Assembly (NCBI GenBank): GCA_029224185.1
Contig: CM055205.1
Location: 2,175,761 to 2,239,760 of the forward strand
From: Karalla daura
Lineage: Eukaryota; Chordata; Actinopteri; Chaetodontiformes; Leiognathidae
Reading direction: 5' to 3'
DNA: 64,000 nt
Shown here: positions 1 through 12,424 of the stretch, in pieces
How positions within the stretch are numbered: position 1 is the stretch's first letter
Layout of the letters: each line of letters opens with the position of its first letter
Made by a program: the position numbers and the translations under genes
Notes under the pieces: model-generated
What the model was told of the DNA's origin: nothing
The model's database searches: none
What the model saw: only the letters and a program-made list of their open reading frames with translations

Positions 1-3000
1 AACGTCCCCCAGGTGACCCCTATTGTTCACTGGCATTCATCCAATCTTTGAGACAACTGCCTATCACCATAACACACATCCAAGGATCCCTTCAGACAGG
101 ACCCACCAAAATATACATCCCCGAACCACTCCCCCTCATGGATATGATTTGGGTCAATTTCTTACGGTCCGAGCCTCTACTTCAGAGCGCTGAAAACTTG
201 TCTGTGTGGCGTTCCTGCACATAGAACTCCCCTGATGCTCCCCAGATGCCACTGCAAGAGAAGTGTGACCTGAAGGTGATTTTAATTTAGGAACAATGTA
301 CTAACTTTGGAGGGGGGGGGGGCGGCAAACTTTCCTCTTGACGGTCTGACTGAATGATACACAGCGATGGCCTCGAGGATGTCCAGGTTGCAGGGCTGGA
401 CACACTGCGAGATCGCAGCCAATGTCAGCCCCGTGGGCATGCGGGTAGATGGCCGCGCCTACAGTGCTTCCCCTCTGAAAGTCAGTGGATGCAGCTGACG
501 TCAGCTGACTGCTGTACGGTACAGATAAGGAAACTGTTCCTCCGAGAATGACATTACCGTGAAAGACATTACCTTGAATATTCAAGGTCTCCAGCTCATC
601 TGAGACCATGACGTTCATTGGCACATTCCTGCCTCTTGTGCGATGGCCGTAGGATAGTACAGGACAGTATAATAGGATGGTGTCAAGGTATGCATCGAGA
701 ATATTGTTGAGTGAGTGTGTGCACGTGTATACGTATATCGTCGGACCAAGATTTTCTTTGTTCAGTTCCAGTTCCCAAAAAAAAGGAGAACAAGAGTAAC
801 AAGAGTGAACAAACACACAGAGCTGCTCCGGGCCAGTCCTCCTTTCCTTGACTTCAACAGAGTCTCAGTCATTTCCTGAAGTCTGACTGCCTACCTACCC
901 CTCGCCCAGCAAATTTTATCACTTCATCTGACTCCTTTGTTGATCCCGCCATTGTGTGTGCCACCCACGCTGGACCTACGTTATGGACAACACTTCCTGT
1001 TTCCCAACTCAGCTCTTTGAACATCCTATCCTCTCCCATCGTCCTATTTTGATCCTCCCTATCCTGCATCTTTCCAACCGACTCCCCTCTCCCGCCTCTT
1101 CAGATCTCGCCGTATTTGGTGTCCCCTTTGACTGGCTCTCAACTGATGTCATTCCTGAGACGCCTCTCGTGCCTCCTGCTCCCAATTCCTGCGTTTGTCA
1201 TTCTACTGCTGGTCGCCCAAAAAATAAGAGTAAAACACGACTGTTATACAAATGTTAACATACAAATGAAGGCTTCTAAAGTGAGCGGTCATTGCACGTA
1301 TTGCAGTAAGTTTAAGTTCAGTCCTGTACAGTATAACTGTGCAGCATCTGCAGGGGTTTAGTGCCCAGTCTGTGGGGATGAGGGGATGGGGTGATGGATT
1401 TCACAGCTCAGGGGAAGAGGCTGTGTCTCAGTCTGTTTGTGTGACCTCTTATGTTCCTGTACCTCTTAGAGGGAAGAGGCACAAATGGTTCATGACTTGG
1501 TTGTCGTACATATTGAGTCCAGGTGTCTATATCTATATCTATATTTATAGAATGTGTAGCAAATACCTGGTACCAAAATTTGGCAGCGCACAAGATTCTT
1601 GACCAAAAATCATTTGATTTGATGCAATATTGTCCAAGTTCTGGCCAGATTAGAGTGACAAACTGCCCCAAATGGAAGAAAATTCTCCAAATAGGAGATG
1701 ATGCATCCTCTATGTTATATCTATAAAGGCCAAGTATTTTTCCTCCTTTGCTGTCTGTCTGGAAGCGAGTGAATGGCCTTGTCCTTGTTGTGCTCTGTGT
1801 TGTCCTTGTACGCCCTATTTTGGCGGGTGAGCTAGGATCACAGTTGGCACTCTACAAGCACACAGTGCAAAGTATTCATAGCGGCATAAAACAAATGCCA
1901 CCATGAATTGTGCCCATTTCAAGCCGTTGATACAATAGCGATACTTTCACAGTAGATCAACATGGATTGGATTGAACAGGGTTGTTCCATTATGTGGAAA
2001 AATAGAATGTTCCAGGGCAATGCCTTTTGTGGCCGGGTGAGGGGTGAGGGGGGCAGGCTTGTGAAGCATGTCAACAACTGGAGCAGCCAGTGTCTATTTG
2101 AGTGACTCCTGCAGGGAAGTACAGTGCACATGTTCGCTGTCCATATGCTTTCCAAGGAAGACTGAAATAGAGGTGAAACTGAACTCTGGTTCAACAGATG
2201 GAACCGTTTTCCATTCCCTCTGAGGCACCGTTCTGGCTGTGTGTGTAATATTACGCAAAACAATAACATACACCAGGAGCGAACTATGTGAAAAGTTCAT
2301 CGCCAGACGGCTGTGACAGTGATACGAAAGTACTACCGAACACGCACACTGCAGGACATGTTTTTTTGAAAGACCAAGGAACATTTGGGAAAATCCGTGA
2401 AACCTGCTGTGTTTCCGACAGGAAGGCGCCTCGTTCGATGTTAACCCACATCTGAAAACAGTCTTCAACAGATCCACTTTTACCACTTGGTTTATGTGAC
2501 TTTCATCGATCTGGTTTACTTTGAGTCTTTTCTCTTACCTGGGAAATGTGGAATCTCCATCGACCTCAGTGCAAACCCACAAACCCCTTGCTCTGAGGCC
2601 CCGCTGCCCTCGCTTGATATTTTTTGCATTTATCATCTCTCACTTAAGTTGGATCGGACTACCTGGTTACTTTAAATGGGGTATCGCAAAGAGAAGCTCT
2701 AAATTAGAATACAGTTAACGATATTCTCGTCCGAGCTTTAAAAATAGCTCAGTATGCAACCCGATTGACACTTCGTTGGACAAACAGTTGAAACTGACTC
2801 CAGGCCGCGTCATGTTGTGAGACTTTCCCTCGGTGACTTATTCCTTAGTATTGTCTTGATAAGACGCAACATGTTCAACCAGTATTACCATCAGGCCGGG
2901 ATGAGCGAGCACGCCGTGACCCGCTCTGGGACACGAGCTGAGGGAGGCCTGCGATTGGCCGAGGAGGCAGAGCACGCCGGTCCTCTTTGGCTGAGACTGT

Positions 3001-5700
3001 TGCTCAAAGGGTTAGCATCCAACACACACACACACACACACACACAGCGTCTGAGGTACGTAGCTCCTCACTCCTGTCTGTTGATTTCCTCAGCGCAGCC
3101 ATGATTCACCATGATCCACTGCTTGAGTCATGAGTCTGGGTTCAACTGTAACGGACTTCTGATTAAAATTCACCAGACTGTTTGCTCAATCTTGATGTTA
3201 AGAGTTCTCTCAATCTCAATTTATCTTAATGTGTCATGTAGAACTAGACAAAGGCTTGCAATTGTTACTTACACTTCATATTTTAAGCACTGTATTGACA
3301 TCAAAAGGCGCAAACATGTGAGCAAGACATACTGTACAATGTCCCAGTTTTATTGAACTATTCGTACTAATTGTAAATGTCAATATTGATCAATAAACCC
3401 TTTCAGCAAGCATTTTATTATGTTTTTGTGAATAAGGCTACATAATGGAGGAGGCAAAAATGTAACTGGAGGACAGTTCAGCTTTGTAATATTGCCACTG
3501 ATTTGGAAATCCATGCATCCATCCATCATCTTAACTGTTTGATACCAAATGGTGTTGTTGGGGCCTGCTGGAGGTCATCTCAGCACACGATGGGAAAATC
3601 GGGGAACACACCCAGGACAGGTGTTCATTTCATCGAACGACACCCGCCATTCAGCCTCTCCTTCACACCCAGGGACAAGTAGGAGTCTCCATTCGACCTT
3701 GATACATGTTTTTGACTGTGGGAAGAAACTTGGTGTACTCAGAGAGTGTGATTTATGAAAACCCGGGGGAGAGAGAGCATTATGATGGGTGTGAGCAGTT
3801 ATGGGAGAGAGTTTTTTCATCGTCAGTATTGTTTCTCAGGAATAGTACAGGTTTCCCAACTCCTTCCCTCTCCGTCTACATCCACCCACAAATCCAGCTG
3901 CCCTCCTCCAGACATGATGTCCCGACAAACCTACAGAGCACTCATTGGCTAAGGTCTGCTGCCAGGCGCACTGCGATAGGCTGATGGCTTTGTTCATGCA
4001 TGGGGCATGCAGGCAGGGCATGGCTGCATCCTTTTGCAGGAAGTCCTTTCATAGTCCTACTCCTGCTGCTGCTGCTGCAGAGAGCTGCTAGAACACAGGG
4101 CAGGCCTGTAAAGGAGGTCAACTGGGACTGGGACTGTGTCTGCGCTACATCTGCCCAGAGGAAGGAATCCATTCATCAAAAGGCCAAAGAAGAAGTGGAG
4201 CCCTGTGAGCCACAATTCTGCATGTTAGACATCCAATGATTAGAGCTGCATCATATGATGCAGCTTCACCTCCTCGTGCCTCCTGTACCTACACACACAC
4301 AGCTCCTGCACACTCACGCACAAAGCATGAATGTACATGAATGTAAGCACCTCTTCCACTCACACACACATAGCTTCTTGAGTTATCCATTCAACTCCTC
4401 CACCCTTCCTTCTACTGTTTAATGGAGGCTTATGGGGATGAACGTGGTTCTGGAGTCATGCCTCAAGCTGCTGAGGTGAGTCTCAGGGTGGCCAACCATG
4501 AGAAGGAGCTCAGAGTCTGTGCAGGAATTCATTGCAGCACAGTTTTAGACTGTGTGACAGAGAAGAGAAAAAAAAAACATGGCGTCGGGGTTATACTTAC
4601 ATCGCAATGTTTTGTACATTTCATTACAGGGTAGCTATGTTTCCAAAGTGCTTTGGGAGGGCCTGTCTTTGCAACCTAATGCGACTTTTATTTCATGTGG
4701 GACTGTACCGCTTTCCTGCAAATGAACCTCCTCCACATGTAAAAAGCACAAAAAATCTGAAAGTCGTAGTTTTGATGGAGCCTGCGTCATAAGTGTAATG
4801 TTTTGCACCAATACATGGATCGGCGCGGCCCAAATTGTGCAGAGCCTGTACGTATGCGGGCATGCGTGTGTGCATGCATGTGTGTGTATGATTGACCTGT
4901 GAGAATGGATGGACGCAAAAGTAAACATGCAGAGGGAGGGTGAGGAATGTCTAAACACACCTTAGGTAAAAGCAAGGGCAAAACAAGTTTCACCTCGAGT
5001 ACGGAGAAACCTTATATCCGCCCTCCAGTGAGCAGCCAATCAGCATGTGTTTGTCAGCAATGATGGATGTCTGTGTTATGCAAAAGCGGTCTCATGCTGG
5101 GAAATGGAGGCTGTCTGCAAACTGCAGCTGCTGCTATTGTGGAGGCAGCAGAGGTCAGGCATGCTGTCTAGAGGTGGACCTAGGGTGAATGTGTCCCTGG
5201 AATGTAAAAAGTGACATAACCTACCTCCCAAAACCTTTTTATCTGGGCCATGATTGCATTTTTGCTGTGAAGGGCCATGCTTTAACATAACGTAAAGGGT
5301 CACAACTTGTTCCTCTTCTTGGAAACAACACAGCTCATTAAGAAGTTTCAGCTTAAGGACTAACCCAGTAACCTGAAATTGCCTTTCAATCGAACTATTA
5401 ACCCTCAGGTGTTAACCAAAACAGACAGGCCCACAGATGCTGAAAAAAGGGAACATTGTTTTGTCTCTACTGAGCAAACTGTGTACCCTGGTCCAGGTGC
5501 ATCAGGTACACCAATAGCTTAGATATTATTAGAAATGTTGAGGTGTTTCACTTTGTTCTACATGTGGTATGTAACCAAATTCAACCTACTGAAAACACAG
5601 TGATGTTCTCAACCCAATAAAGACACAGTGGTGTTTCCAACCGGATGAAAAGTGTCGTTTTCAACTCAATGAGAACGGAACCAAGTGCATCTTTTCACGC
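1..5700. other. Unannotated sequence, no gene seen
   Basis: I find no conserved protein, RNA gene or splice-consistent exon set. It holds a small (CA)n at 3022-3047, the dispersed repeat at 3.5 kb, and short CA-rich stretches at 4.29-4.37 kb. Open frames here are short and look like chance. Confidence 0.6.
3505..3745. repeat. Degenerate dispersed fish repeat
   Basis: It carries the CCATGCATCCATCCATCATC start, a CAGCACAC core, CACACCCAGGGACAAGTAGG and a GACTGTGGGAAGAAACTTGG block. This layout recurs at 45.31-45.53 and, shortened, at 54.15-54.27 kb. It matches a common fish repeat that I cannot name with confidence. Confidence 0.5.
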
Positions 5701-5739
5701 CGAACTCATGCCCTGTGGGTGAAAAGTGAGAGGACATGA

Positions 5740-6180
5740 TGTCCTCGAGTGGATGGGTTTCCGCCATGCGCGGCCGCCTACTGTCACACATTGTTCCGCG
5801 GTGACGCTGCCTCCCCAGACGCGGTGTTTACAGCCCGGCGGCACAGCTCAGGTCAGAGCCGCTCTGTTACATAACGTTGTTTTTGTTGCCGAGCCTACCA
5901 GGGAGACTCAGCGGCAGGTGTGTGCTGCGCCGCGCCGCGCTGCGCATGCGGCCGCTGCTCCAAACCACATCGACATGTTCCGACGGAAACGCAGACAAAG
6001 GGGTGCGCGCAGCAAACCTTCGCATTCTGCATTAAAAAAACCCCCAAAAACGACACAGTCATTCCTTGCGCAACGAACAGAATTTCGCATTTCGACTGTT
6101 TTCGCTTCCGTCTTGCTGAGAGTGGCTAAGTCCATCCTGACCCGGTGCTCCCACGAATGAATCACTGTGACTCCGGCCTT
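5740..6180. promoter_or_regulatory. CpG-rich segment, possible promoter of an unseen gene
   Basis: Many CpGs, GCGGCCGC at 5770-5777, CCGCCATGCGCGG at the start and TGCGCATGCGGCCGC at 5941-5955, in a region otherwise AT-rich. Donor-like CAG|GTGTGT at 5918 and CTCAG|GTCAGA at 5850 on the plus strand. No coding sequence is attached. Confidence 0.35.
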
Positions 6181-6199
6181 TAAGGACCACAATAAACAG

Positions 6200-7664
6200 G
6201 TTTTATGCTATCGAGCAAAGTGCAAGGCGGAGGTGCACAGATAAGTCCGTCTAAGCCATGAGACGAGATAAGGTATGTTATTGTCCTTGAGGACAGTCTG
6301 TGTCCGTCTCACCCCTTTCACTCTCGCCCGTTTTCAGTATGGTAGTCAGTCAGGGGATTTTAGGATTGCTTCCATGGCAGACGTAAAAATAGAAAATACC
6401 ATTTTCATAACAGTGTGCGTTGCCATATTACCCTCCCCTTGAAGATCAACAAGCTCTGTGCGGCCCTGCAAAACCTGTTGAACTAGTGAAATCGCAAATA
6501 ACTGCAACCACTCAGAAGTTTCACTGTTTGCTCCGGTTCTATTATTCCAATCCCAAGTGGTTGCTTTAAGTGTGAGCACAGTTCAAATACTGTAAATACT
6601 GGCATACTCCAAGGTAGGAGTCGTGACCGTCCTGCCCGTTGGGACTTGCTGGAATCTCGATAAGACAGGCCGAGAGGCGCAATGGAGACGAGCGTGACTT
6701 TTTCTCTTGAAATGAGGTGCGTCGCCAGCGTTGCGGTTTCCCAGCGGCTGCCGATGCAGCAGATCGAGCCTGTGGGCGGGAGGTAAAAAAAGAAGCTGCA
6801 CTCTCACAGGGAGGGGTGCTTACATCTCCGCTGCGGCCATATCAGCTCTCTCTCCAAACCCCCCCCCCACGTCAGAGATCATGTGTCCATGCACAGGAAC
6901 TGCTTGCGGCTTTGCTGAGGCAGACCCGACACTGGCTAAATTCAAAGTGTGGCTCAAGCCTGAAGCTGCCTCTTAGCAGAGCCTCTCAGAGTGGTGGTGG
7001 TGGGGGGGGTTAGAAGATGCCGCGGCACCTCAGGCTGGGAATACAGGCAAGGTGGTCTGGACTGGGCCAGGCTCCAGTCCCATGAAAGTGAGAAGTGGTT
7101 ATCAGTGTATGGTTAAAACCGTAAGAATATGAAAACTGTATTATTCAATGAGGTAGATACAAATGCATAACACCTCCAAAAAACAGATTATATTAAAGAA
7201 ATATTACGGTGAGGTAAAGAAAGCAGGTACCTGTCCAGAGACTGGACTGGACGCTGAGATTGTTTTCCGTGAAAAGTGCACGCTTCGAAAATGTGCAAAC
7301 TGCACATGAGGAAAGGATGAGCAAATATGAAAACAAGAAGTTTAAGTTTAATGTGATTGGGACAAACAGCACCAGCAACAGCAACACCAGCAAGCAGAGC
7401 AGGCAGGGGATGGTTTCTGCCTCCCTTACAGCGCTGAAGAACACTGAAAACAACGCTGGGCCTAAGGTGAACCACATCACCATAAGACGTATCATAATCA
7501 TGATCAGTTGTTGATAGACGGACAGTCAGTAGTTGATAGATCCTCAGGACAGACTGAATTTCAGCGAACAGGATAAATGACCAAAACAAAGAGTTGCACT
7601 CAGAAAGGGTGGATGAGGAACACTGCGTTCGTCCTCCGTCATGGCATGCTTAATAAAGTCACAC
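6200..7664. other. Intergenic sequence downstream of the gatad2b poly(A) candidate
   Basis: No gene recognised. A minus-strand frame at 7193-7501 is hydrophobic and leucine-rich, but this comes from CAG/CAA triplets on the other strand and no splice or family support is seen. Confidence 0.5.
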
Positions 7665-7686
7665 GTGGAAGGAAATTGTTTCAACC

Positions 7687-7692
7687 TTTATT
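7687..7692 (-). terminator. gatad2b: Candidate distal polyadenylation signal of gatad2b
   Basis: AATAAA on the minus strand, followed within 40 nt by a GT-rich tract (CACGTGTGAC), the usual arrangement for a vertebrate poly(A) site. It is the last good hexamer before sequence with no sign of transcription. Confidence 0.5.
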
Positions 7693-8779
7693 AAACATAG
7701 CTTGCAAGAGATAAATATTACAAAGTTATTTCCTCCAAAATTAGCTTATTTTTTCAATCAATGCATAATTGTCAATCAACTGGCAGTATTCAAACAGCAT
7801 TATTTTCTTTTACTTTTTTTTTTGAAGACCGTTAAATATCAAGTATGTGCAAAAGGTCAGGATTGATGTAAGCAACATAAAACGGGGCTTCGGCTCGGGC
7901 TGATTACGACGTCTGTCTCTGCTTCCGCCCCCCCCCCCTCCCCTCCCCGGACACTTTCAGCTTGAACATTGTCGACGTGAAGCGAAAAAAAAAGAGAGGC
8001 CTCTACAGGTAAAATTGAAAGTCGAGTCAAATCAAACGTTTCCCTGCGTTAGCGACAACAACTAAATAAGAGCACAAAGCCGAGCGGCAGAGGGGCGCGC
8101 GCGTGGCACACTGCGGGCGGGAAACGTGATCACTGATTCAGGGTCAGCCGAGGCGGAGGCCTTGGGGCAGCAAAAAAAAGGAAAAAGAACCCCTGGGCTT
8201 CGCCAACGCTACGGACTCCACACACTGAGACAAGCGCCGAACTTCTGTCACGAGAAAGAGACGAGCGAGATCCTCTCTCAGAGGACAGCTGTCGGAAAAA
8301 AGAGGGAAAAAAGGAGAAAAAGGAACGGGTAAAACTCGGGAACGGAGCGGTTTTTTTGTCCATTTTTTTTCAAATATTGAAGCCCATTTGCTACAAAACG
8401 CGGTGACATCATCTACCAGCGTCATCTTCCGTATTTCAAGCCTATGCTTTTTTTCTCTCTCTCTCCCGTGGAACCCAACGACCGAAACTCATCCGACTGA
8501 GACGTCGAGTCGACTCGCTCCGTTTACTCGAGGTGGTGTTCAACATTCAAAGTGCTTTCACGAGGAGCCCCCCCCCCACCCCTCCCGAACCCCTCCGTAT
8601 GAAATGTTATTTTCTTAAAAAGGAGCAGGGCGGGGGGGGAACAAAACAAAACAAACAAACAAAAAAGATTTTCAAATCTAAGGTGGACGTCATCCGTCTG
8701 AATCAATGAACACTTTCCTGCGAGTGTCTTCACAACTGCAGCCAATGCATCCGAGGAGACAGCATCGAGAAGCAGAGGA

Positions 8780-8822
8780 GCAGATGAGGGGGGGGGGTGG
8801 GGGTGAGGGGGGGGGGGGGGGG
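8780..8822. repeat. Poly(G) pair (G10 and G16) in the gatad2b 3'UTR region
   Basis: G10 at 8788-8797 and G16 at 8807-8822 on the plus strand, C tracts in the transcript. Similar tracts at 9693-9711 (G19), 9804-9813 (G10) and 12238-12258 (G21). Confidence 0.95.
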
Positions 8823-11800
8823 TCGGGCCAAGAATCGCAAACATTTTGCACATTTGTTACACAATAATACACAGTGATCACAAAACGAAATGACAAGCTT
8901 CACAATATTCATGGCTTTTTGTTTGCTTTTTCTACACAATATACAACCATTTAATTTCTTTTTTCAGTACAAGGGAGGAAAAAAATGCTTATGTACAATA
9001 AGTCATTATTACTTCAAACCTAGCAAATATCGTGTCATTTATTTCATAGTCAATACATTTGTTTATTTTGTTTTTTTTTTAAACTGCAATAGAAAGAACA
9101 GAACGGAACTCATTCGAGACATCGGAAAAAAGAGTGACGTTTGAAATCTAAAAATTGAAATCCGAAAAGAATCTGCAGTCCAGATACAAAGGTGTGTGGA
9201 TGCATTTGCAAAAGAGCGAGAGAGAGAGAGAGAGAGACAGGAGCTTTTGTTTTTGTTTTTTTTCTCCCTTAAACTTAAGCTTGGCAGCGAAAGGGAGGCG
9301 CATGACAACACACATCACTCAAATCAAAGTCGTGAGTCAGTAAAAAGTCACCTCAGACATTAAAAAACATGAAAATAGATCTCTACATCCAATTCGAAGT
9401 GTTCCGCCATGGGGAAAACCGATTCCTGTTCTTTTTTTTTTATATATATCATAAACAAAAAGGATGTTTTTTCCGAGTATAAACATCAGTTTACATTTCT
9501 GAATCAAATCCTAGGTAGTTTCATAGTCTTGAGCCAAGTCTTCCATTCTACGGGGCCGTTACTTCAGCGGGCCTTCGGGATGTGGCGACGGACGGGCGGC
9601 CCGGTGCTCCTCCCGACTCCGCAGCCGCAGGGGCGAGATGGGAGCGGAGCTAGTGCAATGTGACGCACATTCACATGAGCTAACCGCTGGGAGGGGGGGG
9701 GGGGGGGGGGGTGAGCGGAGGCCGGGCAGCTGCGCCACGGCTCCACCTGCTGGAGGGCCGCCGTACGCGCAGCCTGAGCCGGAGACCAGGGCGCCGGGGT
9801 TAAGGGGGGGGGGTCGACACGGGCAGCTTGAAAACACGGACGTTTTTCTGTTTCGTCTACACGACCGCTGTGCCTCCTTTAGCTTCGCGTCCACGTCTTG
9901 GCTCGAGAAGAAGACGGCGTCTTCACTCGATGGTCTCTCGACCGAGACGGCGACGCCGTGGCGGCCAGCGGACCGCTGATTTCCGGGGGGACTAAACCTC
10001 TTCTCAGGATATCGGAGAGAGAAATGTTGGACCGTATGGTTGAGGTTTCGCGGACACTCTACACGATATTTGGAAGTAAGTGTCTGCACGGTGACAGGCG
10101 TCGAGGGTTTCCAGAGTTAAGAGGGCCGACGTGACAGGCCCAAACAATCCCCCCAACGGCCTCCCGACGCCACCGGGCCGCTCCCAAGACTCCCCCAGCA
10201 CCAACGTCTTCCTCGTAAAGGAAACCGGGCCGCTCTCGAGACGTGAAATGCGACGACTATTCAGAGTGCGTCGGCCAGAGGGGCTTTCCCGCGGGCCTCC
10301 CCGAATAATACTGCACGCTGGCTGAACACTGCTTGGAACGCCCGGGCCGCACCAAACCGGGACACGAATACTGGTCGGCCCACTTTTGGGGAAAAAAAGC
10401 GCCCACTTTTGCCCGAGCCGCGCTCGCCCCCCGGGTGTAGGGCTGCGGTCCGCCGCGCTCAGGGACGTCTCCCCCTGACCCCCCCCCCCCCCTCCTCCCC
10501 CGCGAGCCAACATCCAGACTTTTTAGACGCCCTCAACTGTAACATTCTTTTCCTCTTTTTTTTTTTTGCCTTTTTTTTTCTCTTCTTCCCCAATTGGAAA
10601 TATGCAAAGTGCTCCTCTGGAGTGAGGCAATTTGTGCACAGTACATGCACATAATGATTGATCCGTGTCTCTCCCATAAAAGATATAATCCGCGTCTTTT
10701 TTTTTTTCTCCCCCCCCCCCCCCCACCCACCCCCCTCTGAAGCTAGGTATCTATACATGAACCATACAGACATTTCAATAGTTTCTGCTTTTTAGTTACG
10801 CTGATTATTATCGTCTCTGGGGGCCGATGCCTCTCAGGCACGCCACCGTTTCATCAGGAGACGCCGCGAAAAACAAAACGAAAGAAGAAGAAGAAGAAGA
10901 AGAAGAGACGGGGGAGCTGAGGACAGGACAACGAAAAGAACGAAAAAAAAAAAAACAACGAGAAAAAGGAACTGAGATTTCTAGGTTGCTAGTTACATCG
11001 TCTGTGGTTTGGAAGCACACAAAATGTGCCGCCACCTTCAGATTGGAGTTCGTTTTCGCTTTTCGCAAAGAATATGTGATGCCAAGAGGAGCTGCTGGGT
11101 AAAAAGGATTCAGTCTGTGCATACTGGTTCATCAAAGGTGTGTGTCGGGCTGGGGGGTGGGTGGGTGAGTGGGTGGGGGAAAGGTGAGATGATATGGAGT
11201 CAGAGGGGTACATCCTGGTCTCCATCCCCCTGGTCCGAAGACGGCATCCTGGTGGGACGGTTCCTCGCTGCTGCTCACTGTCACACGCTCTCACTCGCCC
11301 TCTCACACACACACACACACACACACATCTGAGAACTGTCCTGACGATGTCTGAAATGGAGGACTCGATGGTGACCTTTGGGGCGGTGGGGGGTGGGGGG
11401 TGGGGAGGGGTGTAAGCCAATGAGCAGAGGGGACGCATTTCTGGACTCTGATCCCACAGGGTGGCTCTCCTTTGTAAACGTCTGCGTCTTGAGTGACTTC
11501 CGGCCGGTCTGCTGTGACGGCAGCCGTGGGGGCCTTCCTCACATCCTCACCTCGGTGTTCACCGGGGCCGGGACTGAACGCGGGGACTGGCGGATCGGTG
11601 GAGAGTGCGCCTCTTCGGGGCGGCCCTTTTTGACACGCGCGCGGCTCTGGTCTCGATTGGGACGCCACCCGCCCGAGACCTTGTCTTCGGGCCTCAGTTT
11701 CGCTTGGGAGTGACCGGGCCGACGCTTTGTGCGCGAAGCTTTTTACGTTGCATAGCAACCAGAGCGCACCCCTGCCGCCGATCTGCCGTCGTTGGCAACG

Positions 11801-12287
11801 GACGCGTCTAAGGTCTGGAGCGGAGCGGAGGGACAGGCCCTGCACGGAGAACCGTCGCTCCACCCAAAGTAACAGACAGACGGTAAGAGAAAGAAACAAT
11901 GGACCAAGCACTTATAAAAAAAAAAAAAAAATCAAAATAAAATAAAAAGCATAATGAGTAATAGCAACCGAAGCAAAAATGGTACTTGCAGGTATATTAA
12001 TAGTGCTACCAACAGCGATAATAATGGGAATTATAATTGTTTAACAACGCTGACGAAGAAGAGCTTTACTATAATAAGAACATTTTTGAGATGCACTGAC
12101 AGTTAAGTGTCTTTGTCCGACTCGGTGGGTTTGTATGGGTTGGTTTAAGGTAGGCACACGGACAGGCACTGCATGCGATGGAAGGGTGGGGCGGGGATAT
12201 GGTTGGTTGATCTGGGAGTGCTTCAGATGGGGGAGGAGGGGGGGGGGGGGGGGGGGGGATTCGGAGGGGCAGAGGGCTGGGCCGGGC

Positions 12288-12424
12288 TCATTTCTGCCCA
12301 GTTATGGACTGCGATATGGATCGAGGAGGGATCATGTCCAACAGGTACTCTCTCTGCCGGTCCGCTAAGCTGGAGCTCTTGTGGGCTCCAACTGCCGCTG
12401 GGTTCAGATAGGCGATGTTCAACC
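12288..12424 (-). CDS. gatad2b: gatad2b coding exon 10 (C-terminus and stop)
   Basis: 137 nt. Two bases complete a split codon, then 44 codons LNIAYLNPAAVGAHKSSSLA and DRQREYLLDMIPPRSISQSI-TGQK, ending in TGA at 12290-12288. The C-terminus is almost identical to mammalian p66-beta, which fixes the frame. The longer overlapping open frame in this stretch is not the coding one. Acceptor CCCGCAG at 12425. Confidence 0.93.

Larger units (their letters stand above)
7665..12287 (-). other. gatad2b: Probable long 3'UTR of gatad2b
   Basis: No conserved coding sequence is visible from the stop codon to an AATAAA on the minus strand at 7692-7687. Mammalian GATAD2B also has a multi-kilobase 3'UTR, so one transcript end here is plausible. 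The stretch is marked by homopolymers: in mRNA sense C21 (12258-12238), G15 (10724-10710), G14 (10492-10479), C10 (9813-9804), C19 (9711-9693), C16 and C10 (8822-8788), G10 (8577-8568) and G11 (7938-7928). The inner segment 9.55-11.9 kb is GC- and CpG-rich. Earlier polyadenylation sites are possible, since T-rich plus strand at 8.9-9.5 kb gives several A-rich signals. The extent is inference. Confidence 0.6.

Noticed and set aside
4000..4239. Plus-strand frame with a signal-peptide-like leucine run followed by Cys residues
   Set aside because: The leucine run comes from a short CTG repeat; no family, promoter or splice support.
7188..7589. Minus-strand hydrophobic frames of 102-133 codons
   Set aside because: Hydrophobicity comes from CAG/CAA-rich plus-strand sequence read in reverse; two frames are equally open and neither resembles a known protein.
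9559..10089. 176-codon minus-strand frame
   Set aside because: It lies in GC-rich 3'UTR with proline runs read from poly(G); no conserved motif.
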